Assembly (NCBI RefSeq): GCF_003144325.1
Contig: NZ_PENS01000002.1
Location: forward strand, 124,001-188,000
Source: Proteus terrae
Lineage (GTDB): Bacteria; Pseudomonadota; Gammaproteobacteria; Enterobacterales; Enterobacteriaceae
Reading direction: 5' to 3'
Length of the DNA stretch: 64,000 nucleotides
Positions 14,826 to 24,428 of the stretch are shown one piece after another. The position numbers and the translations under genes are program-made. Position 1 is the first letter of the stretch. Each line of letters opens with the position of its first letter. A model generated the notes under the pieces. It worked only from the letters and a program-made list of their open reading frames with translations. It was not told where the DNA came from and ran no database searches.

Positions 14826-15143
14826 ATGCAAAATATGAAAGAAACCCCTGAGTTTTGGGATCAAGTATTCCAAGTTATCGCCTCTCATAAGGAGCAAGGA
14901 ATTAGCGCGTCACTAGCAACTGGTATGGCAATTCTGCGTGGTAAGTACAACGGCGGTGGCTGGAAGAAAACGTTATTTGATGGTGCTATGTGTGCGTTGT
15001 TTGCATGGTTTGTAAAAGACCTCTTGACGCTACTTGGCCTTAATCATGAATTGGCATATCTGGCTAGTGTATTCATTGGGTACGTCGGCGTGGATGGATT
15101 AAGTAAACTCATTAAGGGTAAGGCAGGGCTGAAAAGTGAGTAA
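14826..15143 (+). CDS. lambda S-type holin
   Basis: 105 residues, close to lambda S throughout: KEQGISASLATGMAILRGKYNGG, MCALFAWFVKDLL and LAYLASVFIGYVGVDGLSKLIK. Three membrane segments are expected. Two closely spaced starts (MQNMKE, ATG 14826 and ATG 14835; a GTG also lies at 14820) recall the lambda holin/antiholin dual start. It times lysis by making large holes in the inner membrane for the endopeptidase. Confidence 0.93.
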   Translation: MQNMKETPEFWDQVFQVIASHKEQGISASLATGMAILRGKYNGGGWKKTLFDGAMCALFAWFVKDLLTLLGLNHELAYLASVFIGYVGVDGLSKLIKGKAGLKSE

Positions 15144-15528
15144 GTTTAGATTAAGCAAACGTAGCGAAGAAAACCTCCGTGGCGTTCATCCTGATTTGGT
15201 TAAGGTAGTACATCGAGCATTAGAAATTACCGATATTGATTTTATGGTGATTGAAGGTAAGCGCAATGAAGCCCGTCAACGACAATTAGTTGCAAGTGGT
15301 AAAAGCCAAACGATGAATAGTCGTCACTTAACTGGTCACGCTGTTGATTGTGCTCCACTGGTAAATAACCAGATCCCATGGAACGATTGGTCATACTTTA
15401 AAAAAGTAGCTGATGCCATGATGCAAGCGGCGAAAGAGCTAGGTGTCGATATCGAATGGGGCGGTAACTGGAAAACATTTAAAGATGGCCCTCACTTCCA
15501 ATTAACTCATAAGACATATCCCGCATGA
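15136..15528 (+). CDS. M15-type peptidoglycan endopeptidase (endolysin)
   Basis: 130 residues from a GTG overlapping the holin end. Zinc-peptidase motifs of the VanY/CwlK (M15) group: SRHLTGHAVDCAP (His and Asp ligands) and the DGPHFQLTH end. Expected to cleave L-alanyl-D-glutamate or a similar peptide bond of murein. No signal sequence, so it depends on the holin for export. It replaces the lysozyme or transglycosylase found in many P22-like phages. Confidence 0.9.
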   Translation: MSKFRLSKRSEENLRGVHPDLVKVVHRALEITDIDFMVIEGKRNEARQRQLVASGKSQTMNSRHLTGHAVDCAPLVNNQIPWNDWSYFKKVADAMMQAAKELGVDIEWGGNWKTFKDGPHFQLTHKTYPA

Positions 15529-15902
15529 ACACGCTAACTAAGGTATTAGCTGGACTACTGGCAATATCTGCATTCTGGCTTTGGTGGGTAATAGGTGACT
15601 ACGACAAATTAAGCAAAGATTACAACACAGCAACCAATCAGTTATCTCGCCAAAACTCAATCACAGAAAACGCCAACCGCACATTCAGGATTATCAATAA
15701 TGTCTCATCACTTAATAGCGAAGAGCGGAATAGGTCAGCCGTGGATTCTGAAAAAGTTAAAACGGTTATCAAAACTGTTCTTGTCAATAATGATTGCGCC
15801 AATACTGCTATTCCTAGTGACGCTCTTATCAGGATGCACGACTATTCAGAAAGAATACGTGCCAGTGGAACATATAGCGATACCGGCACACCTAACCGCT
15901 GA
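15525..15902 (+). CDS. Rz-like inner-membrane spanin
   Basis: 125 residues. N-terminal anchor (about 5-25, TKVLAGLLAISAFWLWWVIG) followed by a coiled-coil periplasmic part. Start overlaps the endopeptidase stop. It pairs with the Rz1-like lipoprotein encoded in another frame within its 3' end to fuse the two membranes in the last step of lysis. Confidence 0.85.
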   Translation: MNTLTKVLAGLLAISAFWLWWVIGDYDKLSKDYNTATNQLSRQNSITENANRTFRIINNVSSLNSEERNRSAVDSEKVKTVIKTVLVNNDCANTAIPSDALIRMHDYSERIRASGTYSDTGTPNR

Positions 15903-16044
15903 TTGTCTACTGCCATATATACCCGAACAAATGACGTGGGGAGAATCGTTAATGTTAAACATCTCCCTGTTATCGGTTATTGAGCAATGTAATTCAGACA
16001 AGAAAGCAATACGGGAAATTGAACAACAACGAGCCTCGCAATAG
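15790..16044 (+). CDS. Rz1-like outer-membrane spanin lipoprotein
   Basis: 84 residues from the internal ATG at 15790, starting MIAPILLFLVTLLSGCTTIQ, a lipoprotein signal with an LLSGC lipobox. The first 113 nt overlap the Rz-like gene in another frame, the classic embedded Rz/Rz1 arrangement. Longer than lambda Rz1 and with conserved Cys residues in the mature part (ADCLLPY, EQCNSD), as in o-spanins of other phages. Confidence 0.85.
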   Translation: MIAPILLFLVTLLSGCTTIQKEYVPVEHIAIPAHLTADCLLPYIPEQMTWGESLMLNISLLSVIEQCNSDKKAIREIEQQRASQ

Positions 16045-16075
16045 CGGGGCTTTTTAATATCTAAAGGAACATAAA

Positions 16076-16267
16076 ATGCAACCACATCAACAACGAGTCG
16101 TGGATGAGAAACAAGAGTTAGACGACAAGATCACAAAGCTAATGGCATTTATTGGTGGAGATACCTTTAAATCTTTAGAGCATCGTGATTGTGAGTTATT
16201 AGGTCAACAGTTAGGTCATATGCGCAGTTATTCTGAAACACTTTCTCTGCGCATTGAACGTTTTTAA
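16076..16267 (+). CDS. hypothetical phage protein, 63 aa (crAss001_48-like pattern)
   Basis: Helical protein: QQRVVDEKQELDDKITKLMAFI, then LEHRDCELLGQQLGHMRSYSETLSLRI. This pattern is frequent in small phage proteins annotated as crAss001_48-related. Function unknown. AAAGGA ribosome site. Confidence 0.7.
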   Translation: MQPHQQRVVDEKQELDDKITKLMAFIGGDTFKSLEHRDCELLGQQLGHMRSYSETLSLRIERF

Positions 16268-16279
16268 TGGAGAAATATC

Positions 16280-16351
16280 ATGGCAGTAGAAGGTTCAGAG
16301 AATCCAGTTAAATTCCGTGAAGAACTGGATAAAAGCATTCCAAAAGAATAA
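16280..16351 (+). CDS. 23-residue peptide
   Basis: MAVEGSENPVKFREELDKSI followed by PKE, with a GGAG ribosome site 7 nt upstream. Ends at the start of an A-rich hairpin. Plausible but unproven small gene. Confidence 0.4.
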   Translation: MAVEGSENPVKFREELDKSIPKE

Positions 16352-16376
16352 AAAAGCCCAGCACGGGAGGCTGGGC
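16351..16376 (-). terminator. minus-direction hairpin terminator
   Basis: GCCCAGC / GCTGGGC with a 7-nt loop. The T run (five Ts) lies on the minus-strand side only; on the plus strand the stem is followed by AATACT. It should therefore stop leftward, not rightward, transcription. Confidence 0.5.
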
Positions 16377-16579
16377 AATACTAACAATATATCAATAAAA
16401 GTGTAGCGATAGCTACTTAGTATAGCTTAAGTAAATATATATATATCAGCAATTAGATAAGTCGTTTATCCATTAAGGAGAGTGATCATATCTTGACTGC
16501 TAGGAACAGACTAGAAGCGACCTGATTAACGTAGTGATACGTGATGATGGTTGCGATTAACTTCACACAGGAACATCAA

Positions 16580-16807
16580 ATGACAGAAATTACAGCACAG
16601 AATCAAATGCGCTTAGAGCTATTACGGTTAGTTGGCAACGATACCGCGGCGGCTCAAGCTGCTATCGAGTTCGTAAAAGATGATGCGCTCAAGTTTGAGT
16701 TATTCAAAGACGCATACAAAACATGCCAGACAGAAGCTCAGTTTGTATCACGAGCACAGAAAGCCGCACGAGAAGCTCAGGAAGCACTCGACCTATTCAC
16801 GCAATAG
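16580..16807 (+). CDS. hypothetical phage protein, 75 aa
   Basis: ATG 16580 has an AGGAA ribosome site; an upstream in-frame start at 16541 has none. Helical and Ala-rich (QAAIEFVKDDALKFELFKDAYK). Lies between lysis and packaging genes. Function unknown. Confidence 0.65.
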   Translation: MTEITAQNQMRLELLRLVGNDTAAAQAAIEFVKDDALKFELFKDAYKTCQTEAQFVSRAQKAAREAQEALDLFTQ

Positions 16808-16861
16808 TTAATTACACAGCTCATTTACGAGTGGGCTGGATAATTGATTAAAGGGGGATAT

Positions 16862-17221
16862 ATGAAATTACATAAAAAAGTAAAAGTCCCCATATACGGA
16901 CTTAACATTCATATCTGCGCTACCGAGGATGTTGCAGGTAGTATCTATGGGCCTGGCATACATAGTTCATCAAATATGGGTCAGGTTGTTCAGATTGAAA
17001 ACACAAAAACTGGTGAGATGCTTATCCTCATTAGCTTTAAAGATATCGATTGTTTTAATGCCGACACTATATCTCATGAGTCAGTGCACGCCGCATGGAA
17101 GGTGTTAGAAATAGTTGGCATTAAAGTAGACTACGAAAATCATGAGGCGTTGGCGTATCTAACTGGTTGGATTAGTAATGAGATAAATAAGTTTTATTAC
17201 AAAATTAGTGCTAATGATTAG
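16862..17221 (+). CDS. HExxH-containing hypothetical phage protein
   Basis: 119 residues from ATG 16862 (GGGGGA upstream). Beta-rich N-terminal half, then [20 protein letters not shown], which contains HESVH, fitting the zinc-binding HExxH of metallopeptidases; a Glu-containing helix ([13 protein letters not shown]) follows and could give the third ligand. Conserved spacing HESVHAAW...EALAYL resembles ImmA/minimal metzincin-like folds. No peptidase family is firmly recognised. It lies 8 nt before the small terminase gene. Confidence 0.65.
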   Translation: MKLHKKVKVPIYGLNIHICATEDVAGSIYGPGIHSSSNMGQVVQIENTKTGEMLILISFKDIDCFNADTISHESVHAAWKVLEIVGIKVDYENHEALAYLTGWISNEINKFYYKISAND

Positions 17222-17229
17222 GTGGATAT

Positions 17230-17721
17230 ATGGCAGCACCAAAAGGAAATAGATTCTGGGAGGTTAGAAGTAGTCACGGAAGAAAACCCATATTCGAGTC
17301 TCCTGATGATTTATGGAACGCTTGTTGTGAATACTTCGAGTGGGTTGAAGAAAATCCACTGTATGAAACTAAGGCGTTTGCATTCCAAGGGGCAGTGACT
17401 AAAGAGACATTGCCTAAAATGCGAGCCATGACGCTATCAGGGCTTTGCTTGTTCATCGATATACACGAAGACACATGGCGACTGTATCGAGCCAGAGAAG
17501 ATTTTATCGAGGTCACTACGCGAGCTGAGAAAGTTATTTACGATCAGAAATTCTCAGGCGCAGCCGCTGACTTGCTGAATGCAAATATTATTGCTCGTGA
17601 TTTAGGTCTCAAAGACAGACAAGAGGTCGAGGATGTAACTCCAGATAAGGGAGACCGTGACAAGAGACGCTCTCGAATTAAGGAGTTATTCAACCGTGGA
17701 AAATCTGGATCAGATACTTGA
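17230..17721 (+). CDS. small terminase subunit (P22 gp3-like)
   Basis: 163 residues; P22 gp3 is 162. Starts [20 protein letters not shown]; contains [17 protein letters not shown], the [20 protein letters not shown]-recognition region and a basic C-terminal tail ([17 protein letters not shown]) that contacts TerL. It forms a ring that recognises the pac site, usually within its own gene, to start headful packaging. Confidence 0.95.
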   Translation: MAAPKGNRFWEVRSSHGRKPIFESPDDLWNACCEYFEWVEENPLYETKAFAFQGAVTKETLPKMRAMTLSGLCLFIDIHEDTWRLYRAREDFIEVTTRAEKVIYDQKFSGAAADLLNANIIARDLGLKDRQEVEDVTPDKGDRDKRRSRIKELFNRGKSGSDT

Positions 17722-19192
17722 TAACCTGAGTGAAGAAGAACTGTTCGAGCTACAAGAGTTATTGGAAGAAGAGGAAGAGTACAGAAAAACGCATCGCTTA
17801 TTTGAATACTCTCCCTATGACAAGCAAAGAGAATTTATTGAGGCTGGCAGTGATTACTTCGAGCGCTGTTTTATGGCGGGTAACCAGCTGGGTAAATCAT
17901 ATACAGGTGGCGCCGAGGTTGCATTCCACTTAACCGGAAGATATCCGGGCACTAAAGGCTATCCCGAAGATGGTGCATGGAAAGGCGAATGGAAAGGTAA
18001 GCGGTTCCTTGAGCCTAATGTATGGTGGGTTGGTGGTGAGACCAACGAAACAGTAACCAAAACAACTCAGCGTATCTTATGTGGTCGAGTAGAGGAAGCA
18101 GGCGAGATAGGTTACGGCTCAATTCCAAAAGAAGATGTTATTAGTTGGAAAAAATCACCGTTTTACCCAAATCTTGTAGATCACATACTTATCCGACACC
18201 GCAACGCCGAAGGTGTGGAAGATGGGATGTCAATCTGCTACTTCAAACCTTACTCTCAAGGTCGAGCTAGATGGCAGGGTGACACAATACATGGCGTGTG
18301 GTTCGATGAAGAGCCGCCATATTCCATTTACGCTGAAGGACTCACCCGCACAAACAAATACGGTCAGTTTTCAATTCTAACATTCACCCCGTTAATGGGT
18401 ATGTCCACGGTAGTAGAGAAGTTTCTCAAGAATCCATCTAAAGCTCAGAAAGTAGTCAACATGACTATCTATGATGCTGAACACTACACCGAGGAAGAGA
18501 AAGAACGGATTGTTGCTTCATATCCTGAACATGAAAGAGAGGCTCGTGCTCGTGGTATTCCAACAATGGGTAGCGGTCGAATTTACCAAATACCTGAAGA
18601 GTCTATTAAGTGCCAGCCTTTCGAATGTCCTGAACATTTTTACGTTATCGATGGTCAGGATTTCGGCTGGAATCACCCACAGGCTCATATCCAGTTGTGG
18701 TGGGATAAAGATGAGGATGTTTTTTATCTCGCTAGAGTGTGGAAGAAATCGGAAAACACAGCAGTTCAAGCGTGGGGCGCTGTTAAACCCTGGGCTAATA
18801 AAGTTCCTGTAGCATGGCCGCATGATGGACATCAGCACGAGAAAGGCGGTGGTGAGCAGCTAAAAACTCAGTATGCGGATGCTGGCTTCTTAATGCTAAA
18901 GGAGCACGCAACATTTGCAGAGGGTGGCAACTCAGTAGAGTCAGGCATTAATGAATTACGTGATCTGATGCTTGATAACAGATTTAGAGTATTTAATACC
19001 TGCGAGCCATTCTTTGAAGAGTTCAGGCTATATCACCGTGATGAAAACGGAAAGATAGTCAAAACAAACGACGACGTGCTTGATGCTGTTCGCTACGCTT
19101 ACATGATGAGGCGCTTCGCTAAGCAGTTGCGTGATATCAAAAAGCCTAAAGAAAAGAGAATTCCCGCCCCAATTAGACCTATTAGGAGATAG
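17696..19192 (+). CDS. large terminase subunit (P22 gp2-like)
   Basis: 498 residues from GTG 17696 with AAGGAG upstream; P22 gp2 has 499 and starts at the matching place. N-terminal ATPase with Walker A GNQLGKS (about 62-68) and Walker B in [10 protein letters not shown]-terminal RNase H-like nuclease beginning [14 protein letters not shown]. It pumps DNA into the prohead and makes the headful cut. The 5' end overlaps TerS by 26 nt. Confidence 0.97.
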   Translation: MENLDQILDNLSEEELFELQELLEEEEEYRKTHRLFEYSPYDKQREFIEAGSDYFERCFMAGNQLGKSYTGGAEVAFHLTGRYPGTKGYPEDGAWKGEWKGKRFLEPNVWWVGGETNETVTKTTQRILCGRVEEAGEIGYGSIPKEDVISWKKSPFYPNLVDHILIRHRNAEGVEDGMSICYFKPYSQGRARWQGDTIHGVWFDEEPPYSIYAEGLTRTNKYGQFSILTFTPLMGMSTVVEKFLKNPSKAQKVVNMTIYDAEHYTEEEKERIVASYPEHEREARARGIPTMGSGRIYQIPEESIKCQPFECPEHFYVIDGQDFGWNHPQAHIQLWWDKDEDVFYLARVWKKSENTAVQAWGAVKPWANKVPVAWPHDGHQHEKGGGEQLKTQYADAGFLMLKEHATFAEGGNSVESGINELRDLMLDNRFRVFNTCEPFFEEFRLYHRDENGKIVKTNDDVLDAVRYAYMMRRFAKQLRDIKKPKEKRIPAPIRPIRR

Positions 19193-19194
19193 AG

Positions 19195-21285
19195 ATGGTC
19201 GACAGAAACGAGCGGCTTGAGAAAATACTTCGCAAATTCGACCTCGATTACTCTGCATCTGAAAATGCCAGAATGGAGGCGAGAAACGATTTATTCTTTA
19301 GTCGCGTTAGTCAGTGGGACGACTGGCTGGAAAACTATGTCACATTGCAATATCGAGGTCAGTTTGACGTAGTGCGCCCAATGGTTCGTAAGCTTGTTGC
19401 TGAGATGCGTAAGAATCCTATTGAGGTTCAGTATCGACCGAAGGATAGCGCGCCAGCCGATGCCGCCGATATTCTTATGGGCATGTATCGAACTGACATG
19501 AGGAACAATAGCTCAAAGATTGCCGTTAACGTGGCAGTGAGAGAGCAAATCGAGTGTGGTTACGGTGCTTGGCGTTTAGTTACTGAGTACGAGGACGATA
19601 ACCCAACCAGTAATAACCAGATTATCCGACGTGTTCCAATGCATGAGTCTTGCACTCACGTTATTTGGGATTGTAATGCTAAGGCAATGGATAAGTCGGA
19701 CGCTAAGAATTGCACCATCATTCACGCGATGAATGTTAATGGGTGGGAAGAATTTGCTGAACAGTACGGGTTAGATCCTAGTATTCAACCATCATTCCAA
19801 TCACCGAACAATGACTTACTATTCACTTGGTCGAATGGAAAGACAATTCATATTGCTGAGTATTATGAGGTAGAGGAAAAGAAAGAGTTAGTATTTGTCT
19901 ATCGTGACCCGCTAACTAATGACCTTCAAACTTATTCAGCAAAAGAAGCGAAAGAAAAGATTGATGAACTGGCTGATGCTGGTTATGAAAAAGTAGGTGA
20001 GCGCAGAGTTAAAAAACGCAGAGTCTATAAGTCAATCATCACTAGCACAGGTGTCCTGAAAGATAGAATGCCGATAGCTGGCGAGCATATTCCAATTGTT
20101 CCTGTGTATGGTGAGTGGTCATTCTTTGATGATAATGAACTGTATGAAGGAGTTGTCAGATTATCAAAGGATGCTCAACGACTGCGTAACTTCATCTTAT
20201 CCAAGTCTGCTGACACCGCTGCTAAGTCACCTAAGAAGAAGCCTTTCTTTTTCCCTGAGCAAATAGCAGGGTATGAGCACATGTTTAGTGGTGAGGATGA
20301 CTATCCCTACTATCTACTCAACCGTACTGATGAGAACAATGCTGATCTTCCCCCTTCACCTGTTGCTTATATGGAGAATGCCGAGGTTTCACAAGCAGAC
20401 GCACTACTCCTAGAGGTTGCAACCGAAGCTGCTAAGTCAACAGCTCGTGTCGGTGTTGATACTGAGGCGGCTAATGGGCAAGTAGCGTTTGATACTGTCA
20501 ATCAGCTTAATAGCCGGATCGACCTAGAAACCTATGTATTTCAGGATAACTTAGCTATCGCAATGCGTCGTGATGGTGAAATTTATGCATCAATTGCAGC
20601 TGAGATATACGACACAAATCGAACAGTAACAACAACCGCCGAGGATGGAGGTGAGAGTCAGATTGAGCTAATGCAGGAAGAGTTAGACTTCCGCAAAGGT
20701 GAAATGATTGTTCGCAATGATATCCGAGGCAAGTACGAAACATTTACTGATGTAGGACCATCTTTCCAATCACAAAAAGATGCTGCTAGAGCTGAGATAG
20801 GCGAGCTTATCACCAAGGTTCCAGTAGAGCATCCAATGTGGAATGTCATGATGCTGACATATGCAAATATGATGGAAGGTAAAGGCGTTGAATACATCAG
20901 AGATTACGCCAACAAGGAATTGATTGTTAATGGCTTGAAGAAACCAGAGACCGAGGAAGAACAACAATGGTTGATGGAAGCTCAGCAAGCAGCACAAAGC
21001 AATCAAGATCCAATGATGGTGGCAGCACAAGCCGAGCAGAAGAAAGCAGAAGCCGAACTGGTTAACGCACAGAATCGCATGGCTGAAACACAAATCAAAG
21101 CATTTACCGCTCAGAATAATGCACTTGAATCACAGGCTAACACTACATTGACATTGGCTAAGGCTGAGGACTTGAAGCAAGGCGCAGTGATGCAAGCAAT
21201 CAAACTTCTGAACGAGGTTGCACAACAGCAACAACAAAACATTCCTACCGACAATAACGTCGAGAATAATCCTCAATCCATGTAA
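19195..21285 (+). CDS. portal protein (P22 gp1-like)
   Basis: 696 residues (P22 gp1 725). Core portal sequence such as [26 protein letters not shown] and the [21 protein letters not shown] region. The C-terminus (about 575-696) is Gln/Ala-rich and helical, consistent with the P22 barrel. Twelve copies form the DNA entry vertex and sensor of full packing. Confidence 0.95.
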   Translation: MVDRNERLEKILRKFDLDYSASENARMEARNDLFFSRVSQWDDWLENYVTLQYRGQFDVVRPMVRKLVAEMRKNPIEVQYRPKDSAPADAADILMGMYRTDMRNNSSKIAVNVAVREQIECGYGAWRLVTEYEDDNPTSNNQIIRRVPMHESCTHVIWDCNAKAMDKSDAKNCTIIHAMNVNGWEEFAEQYGLDPSIQPSFQSPNNDLLFTWSNGKTIHIAEYYEVEEKKELVFVYRDPLTNDLQTYSAKEAKEKIDELADAGYEKVGERRVKKRRVYKSIITSTGVLKDRMPIAGEHIPIVPVYGEWSFFDDNELYEGVVRLSKDAQRLRNFILSKSADTAAKSPKKKPFFFPEQIAGYEHMFSGEDDYPYYLLNRTDENNADLPPSPVAYMENAEVSQADALLLEVATEAAKSTARVGVDTEAANGQVAFDTVNQLNSRIDLETYVFQDNLAIAMRRDGEIYASIAAEIYDTNRTVTTTAEDGGESQIELMQEELDFRKGEMIVRNDIRGKYETFTDVGPSFQSQKDAARAEIGELITKVPVEHPMWNVMMLTYANMMEGKGVEYIRDYANKELIVNGLKKPETEEEQQWLMEAQQAAQSNQDPMMVAAQAEQKKAEAELVNAQNRMAETQIKAFTAQNNALESQANTTLTLAKAEDLKQGAVMQAIKLLNEVAQQQQQNIPTDNNVENNPQSM

Positions 21286-21299
21286 GAGAGTTAAATATC

Positions 21300-22214
21300 A
21301 TGAGTACAACCACCGAAATTCAGAATAACTCTGAAGAATTAAACCTGCCCGACGATCAGGCGGCGGCATCCGTAGAAAGTCAGTCTGCTGAAAATGCCAA
21401 CTCAGCAGCAGGACAGGAGGAAGGCTTCGAGATTATCCTGAAAGACGATGAGAAAACACAGGAAGGAAAACCAAGCAATAATGCTATCCAAGCAGCGAAA
21501 CGCATCGCTCGTAAACGTCAGCGAGAAATTGAGCAACAGATAGCAGCAATTGAAAATGGCGAACTTCCTGAAAACTTGCGGGTAAATCCTGAGCTACCAG
21601 AAATGCCTAAGCTGGATGATTTTTTATCTGACGAGGCACTCGGTAAATATGACTATGATACGCATAAGGCTAACGCTGCGTTTCAGGCTGAGTTGCTGAA
21701 ATGGCAAAACAAGGCTTTAGATGCAAGAAGTAAAGCTGTGGCGGATCAGGGTCGTAAAACTCAGGAATACACACAGCAAGGTCAACAAATCGCTAATGCA
21801 ATCAAGGCTCATTATGATGCGGCTGAGAAGTTAAACCTGCCTGACTATCAGGAAAAGGAAGATTCAGCGTTGCAAGTATTACCTCAAGGTGTTTATGAGG
21901 GTATCGCGCAGAACTTTCCCGAAAAATCAGCCGCTATCATTTACTACCTAGGTGCAAACCCTGAAAAAGCACAAGATCTATTTAGCAAAAATCCAGTTCA
22001 AGTCACTATCGAACTCACTCGATTAGCTGATCGTTTAACTCTCAAGCCTCGCGGTACACAACGTTCATCTGCACCACCCGCTGACGAACCTATTAGCGGT
22101 GATGTTACGGCGGCAAATGTCGCGGCATTACAAAAGCAAATGGATGATGCAGCAAGTAAAGGTGACGTTCAAAAGTACCGCGCAATCAAGGCTAAATTAC
22201 AAGGAATAAAATAA
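21300..22214 (+). CDS. scaffolding protein (P22 gp8-like)
   Basis: 304 residues (P22 gp8 303), acidic N-terminus, long helical middle, and a short basic C-terminal helix ([16 protein letters not shown]) that binds coat protein. Directs assembly of procapsids and leaves before or during packaging. Its stop overlaps the coat start. Confidence 0.93.
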   Translation: MSTTTEIQNNSEELNLPDDQAAASVESQSAENANSAAGQEEGFEIILKDDEKTQEGKPSNNAIQAAKRIARKRQREIEQQIAAIENGELPENLRVNPELPEMPKLDDFLSDEALGKYDYDTHKANAAFQAELLKWQNKALDARSKAVADQGRKTQEYTQQGQQIANAIKAHYDAAEKLNLPDYQEKEDSALQVLPQGVYEGIAQNFPEKSAAIIYYLGANPEKAQDLFSKNPVQVTIELTRLADRLTLKPRGTQRSSAPPADEPISGDVTAANVAALQKQMDDAASKGDVQKYRAIKAKLQGIK

Positions 22215-23500
22215 TGGCTTTAAATGAAGGTCAAATCATCACCTATATGGTGGATGAAGTAGTAAACACTATCGAAAATAACTGTCCAATGGCTCAGCGT
22301 GTAGGTAAATACACACCTCCAGCTGGTGATATGCAACGCTCACAAAACACTATCTGGATGCCAGTAGAGCAAGAAGCGCCAACGCAGAAAGGGTGGGATT
22401 TAACAGATAAAGAAACTGGCATCTTGGAATTGTCTGTTAAATGTAACATGGGCGTTCCTGATAACGATTTCTTCGGTTTACGTGCTGATGATGTTCGTGA
22501 CGAAACGTCTTTACGTCGTCGTATTCGTGCATCAGGCCTTAAGCTGGCAAATAACGTCGAAACATCCATTGCTAAACAGGCCGCTGAAACGGCATCTTTA
22601 ATTGTTACTGATGCTGAATATGTTTCCGCTGAAAATAAGGCTTGGGATATGATGTCTGACGCAGAAGCTCTTATTTTTTCTCGCGAGCTAAACCGCAGTC
22701 AGGGATTAAGTTACTTCTTTAATGCGGAAGACTACAAAAAAGCGGGCCTTTCTCTTGTTGGTAAGGATATGTATGGACGTATTCCTGAGGAAGCATACAA
22801 ATCAGGAACTATCCAAAAGCAAGTTGCTGGTTTTGATGATGTCCTCCGTTCACCTAAATTACCAACTTTAACCGCTGGAACAGCAACGGGTGTTACTGTC
22901 GATGGTGCTCAGAAGTTCAAACCTGAGGCGTGGAAAGAAGATGTAACTGATGGCAACCGTGAGAACGTTGATAACCGCACAGCAGTAGTTAAAGTTAGTG
23001 ACGGTTCAGCATTTAAACGCGGTGATAAGATCAGTTTTGCTGGTGTTAAGTTTATTTCGCAAATGGCGAAAGACTTACTGACTCAGGATGCAACGTTTGC
23101 GGTTGTTGGTGTTGAAGGTAACAACATTACCATTATGCCTAAGCCAATTGCACTTGATGATGCAGATTTAAAACCAGAACAACGCGCATATGCCAACGTG
23201 AATACATCTCTTGCAAATGGCGCGGCAATTAATGTCCTTAACGTGAAAACGTCTAAGACAAACATCTTCTGGGCTGATGATTCAATTACTCTGTTATCTC
23301 AACCTATCCCGCTTAACCATGCGCTGTTTAGTGGCATGAAGACAGAGGCATTTAACATTCCTTCTGTTGGTTTAAATGGCGTTGTTGCATATCAGGGTGA
23401 TATCTCAACACTGGAAGGTAAATGTCGTATTGCGGTTTGGTATTCTGCATGCACCAAACGCCCTGAAGCAGTTGGTGTTGGGCTGACTGGTCAAAAATAA
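22214..23500 (+). CDS. major coat protein (P22 gp5-like)
   Basis: 428 residues (P22 gp5 430). Starts [20 protein letters not shown]; contains the HK97-fold regions and the telokin-like inserted domain (about 225-345). The insertion ends before [19 protein letters not shown]. Forms the T=7 shell. High expression is suggested by a terminator immediately downstream. Confidence 0.97.
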   Translation: MALNEGQIITYMVDEVVNTIENNCPMAQRVGKYTPPAGDMQRSQNTIWMPVEQEAPTQKGWDLTDKETGILELSVKCNMGVPDNDFFGLRADDVRDETSLRRRIRASGLKLANNVETSIAKQAAETASLIVTDAEYVSAENKAWDMMSDAEALIFSRELNRSQGLSYFFNAEDYKKAGLSLVGKDMYGRIPEEAYKSGTIQKQVAGFDDVLRSPKLPTLTAGTATGVTVDGAQKFKPEAWKEDVTDGNRENVDNRTAVVKVSDGSAFKRGDKISFAGVKFISQMAKDLLTQDATFAVVGVEGNNITIMPKPIALDDADLKPEQRAYANVNTSLANGAAINVLNVKTSKTNIFWADDSITLLSQPIPLNHALFSGMKTEAFNIPSVGLNGVVAYQGDISTLEGKCRIAVWYSACTKRPEAVGVGLTGQK

Positions 23501-23516
23501 ACCCTCGTTGTTATTC

Positions 23517-23539
23517 GGGAGCTTCGGCTCCCTTTTTTT
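23517..23539 (+). terminator. terminator after the coat gene
   Basis: GGGAGC-TTCG-GCTCCC with seven Ts, a textbook intrinsic terminator 17 nt after the coat stop. It would lower expression of the tail genes relative to coat. Confidence 0.92.
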
Positions 23540-23552
23540 ATTGGAGATACCC

Positions 23553-23753
23553 ATGTTCGTTAAAAAGCAATTGCCATCTTTGCCAGCTACTTATATTCAG
23601 GCAGGTAGTTTCCGTAGCGATAAGGATAAAGAAGGATACGCCAGTCAAATTTTTATTGATGGTGAGGCATTTAACTTGGCTGATGGCGAGTTGGTGTATT
23701 TACTGACTGATAATGGGGTAATTATTGATTCAGTAATGGGGGTAAGAAAATGA
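23553..23753 (+). CDS. hypothetical virion-region protein, 66 aa
   Basis: ATG 23553 with GGAGA upstream, starting MFVKKQLPSLPATYIQAGSF; an earlier in-frame ATG lies within the terminator. Beta-rich small protein between coat and gp4. Possibly a head decoration or connector accessory, by position only. Confidence 0.65.
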   Translation: MFVKKQLPSLPATYIQAGSFRSDKDKEGYASQIFIDGEAFNLADGELVYLLTDNGVIIDSVMGVRK

Positions 23754-23953
23754 AAACGATGCTTTATAAAGCTAATGGTGATGTGAAAGTTTGGGGGATG
23801 AGCCTTCAAATTATCACTGTCAACGATGATGAAATTGAAAGTCATTTGAAAGATGGTTGGTGTAAAAATCCAAACGACACCAAGAAGAAGGCTGAAGATA
23901 AACCCGCTACCAAGAAAAAGGCGGTGAAAGATGCAGATCACAACGAAGGGTGA
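23750..23953 (+). CDS. hypothetical virion-region protein with Lys-rich tail, 67 aa
   Basis: Compact N-terminus (MLYKANGDVKVWGMSLQIIT) and a Lys/Asp-rich tail (TKKKAEDKPATKKKAVKDAD). Coupled to both neighbours (4-nt overlap upstream, 23-nt overlap with gp4). Function unknown. Confidence 0.65.
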   Translation: MKTMLYKANGDVKVWGMSLQIITVNDDEIESHLKDGWCKNPNDTKKKAEDKPATKKKAVKDADHNEG

Positions 23954-24428
23954 GTTAGTCATCGCGGCACTGCGTAAACTAGGTGTTGCTTCTGATGCTA
24001 CATTAACCGATATCGAGCCACAGTCATTAGAAGATGGCGTGGTTGATTTAGAGTCAATGATGTATGAGTGGTTTGAAGATGGTGCTGGCATTCACACTGG
24101 TTATAAGTTCGCTGATGAAGATACACCTATTGACCAAGGTGATGAGCACGGGTTGCACAAGCAAGCCATCAATGCGGTCATCTACAACCTAGCTACTCGT
24201 ATCGCTCCCGATTATCAAATTATCCCACTCGATAAAGTTATTACAACTGCTAGATATGGAAAAGAAAGACTCATGCGCGGTTGTGCTTTAAAGAGAGCTA
24301 AAAATGCCAGATCTCATCATCCAGATGGTTTCCCTATTGGCTCAGGTAATCGCCTATTAACGATGACTGGTCAACGATACTTCCACAGGAGAAAACCACA
24401 TGACAAGGATTCAGATCCCTCTTGCTAG
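23931..24428 (+). CDS. tail accessory factor (P22 gp4-like)
   Basis: 165 residues (P22 gp4 166). Starts MQITTKGELVIAALRKLGVA; contains LEDGVVDLESMMYEWFEDGAGI. In P22, gp4 binds the portal after packaging, helps seal the head, and has peptidoglycan hydrolase activity used in ejection. Overlaps the gp10-like start by 29 nt. Confidence 0.93.
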   Translation: MQITTKGELVIAALRKLGVASDATLTDIEPQSLEDGVVDLESMMYEWFEDGAGIHTGYKFADEDTPIDQGDEHGLHKQAINAVIYNLATRIAPDYQIIPLDKVITTARYGKERLMRGCALKRAKNARSHHPDGFPIGSGNRLLTMTGQRYFHRRKPHDKDSDPSC

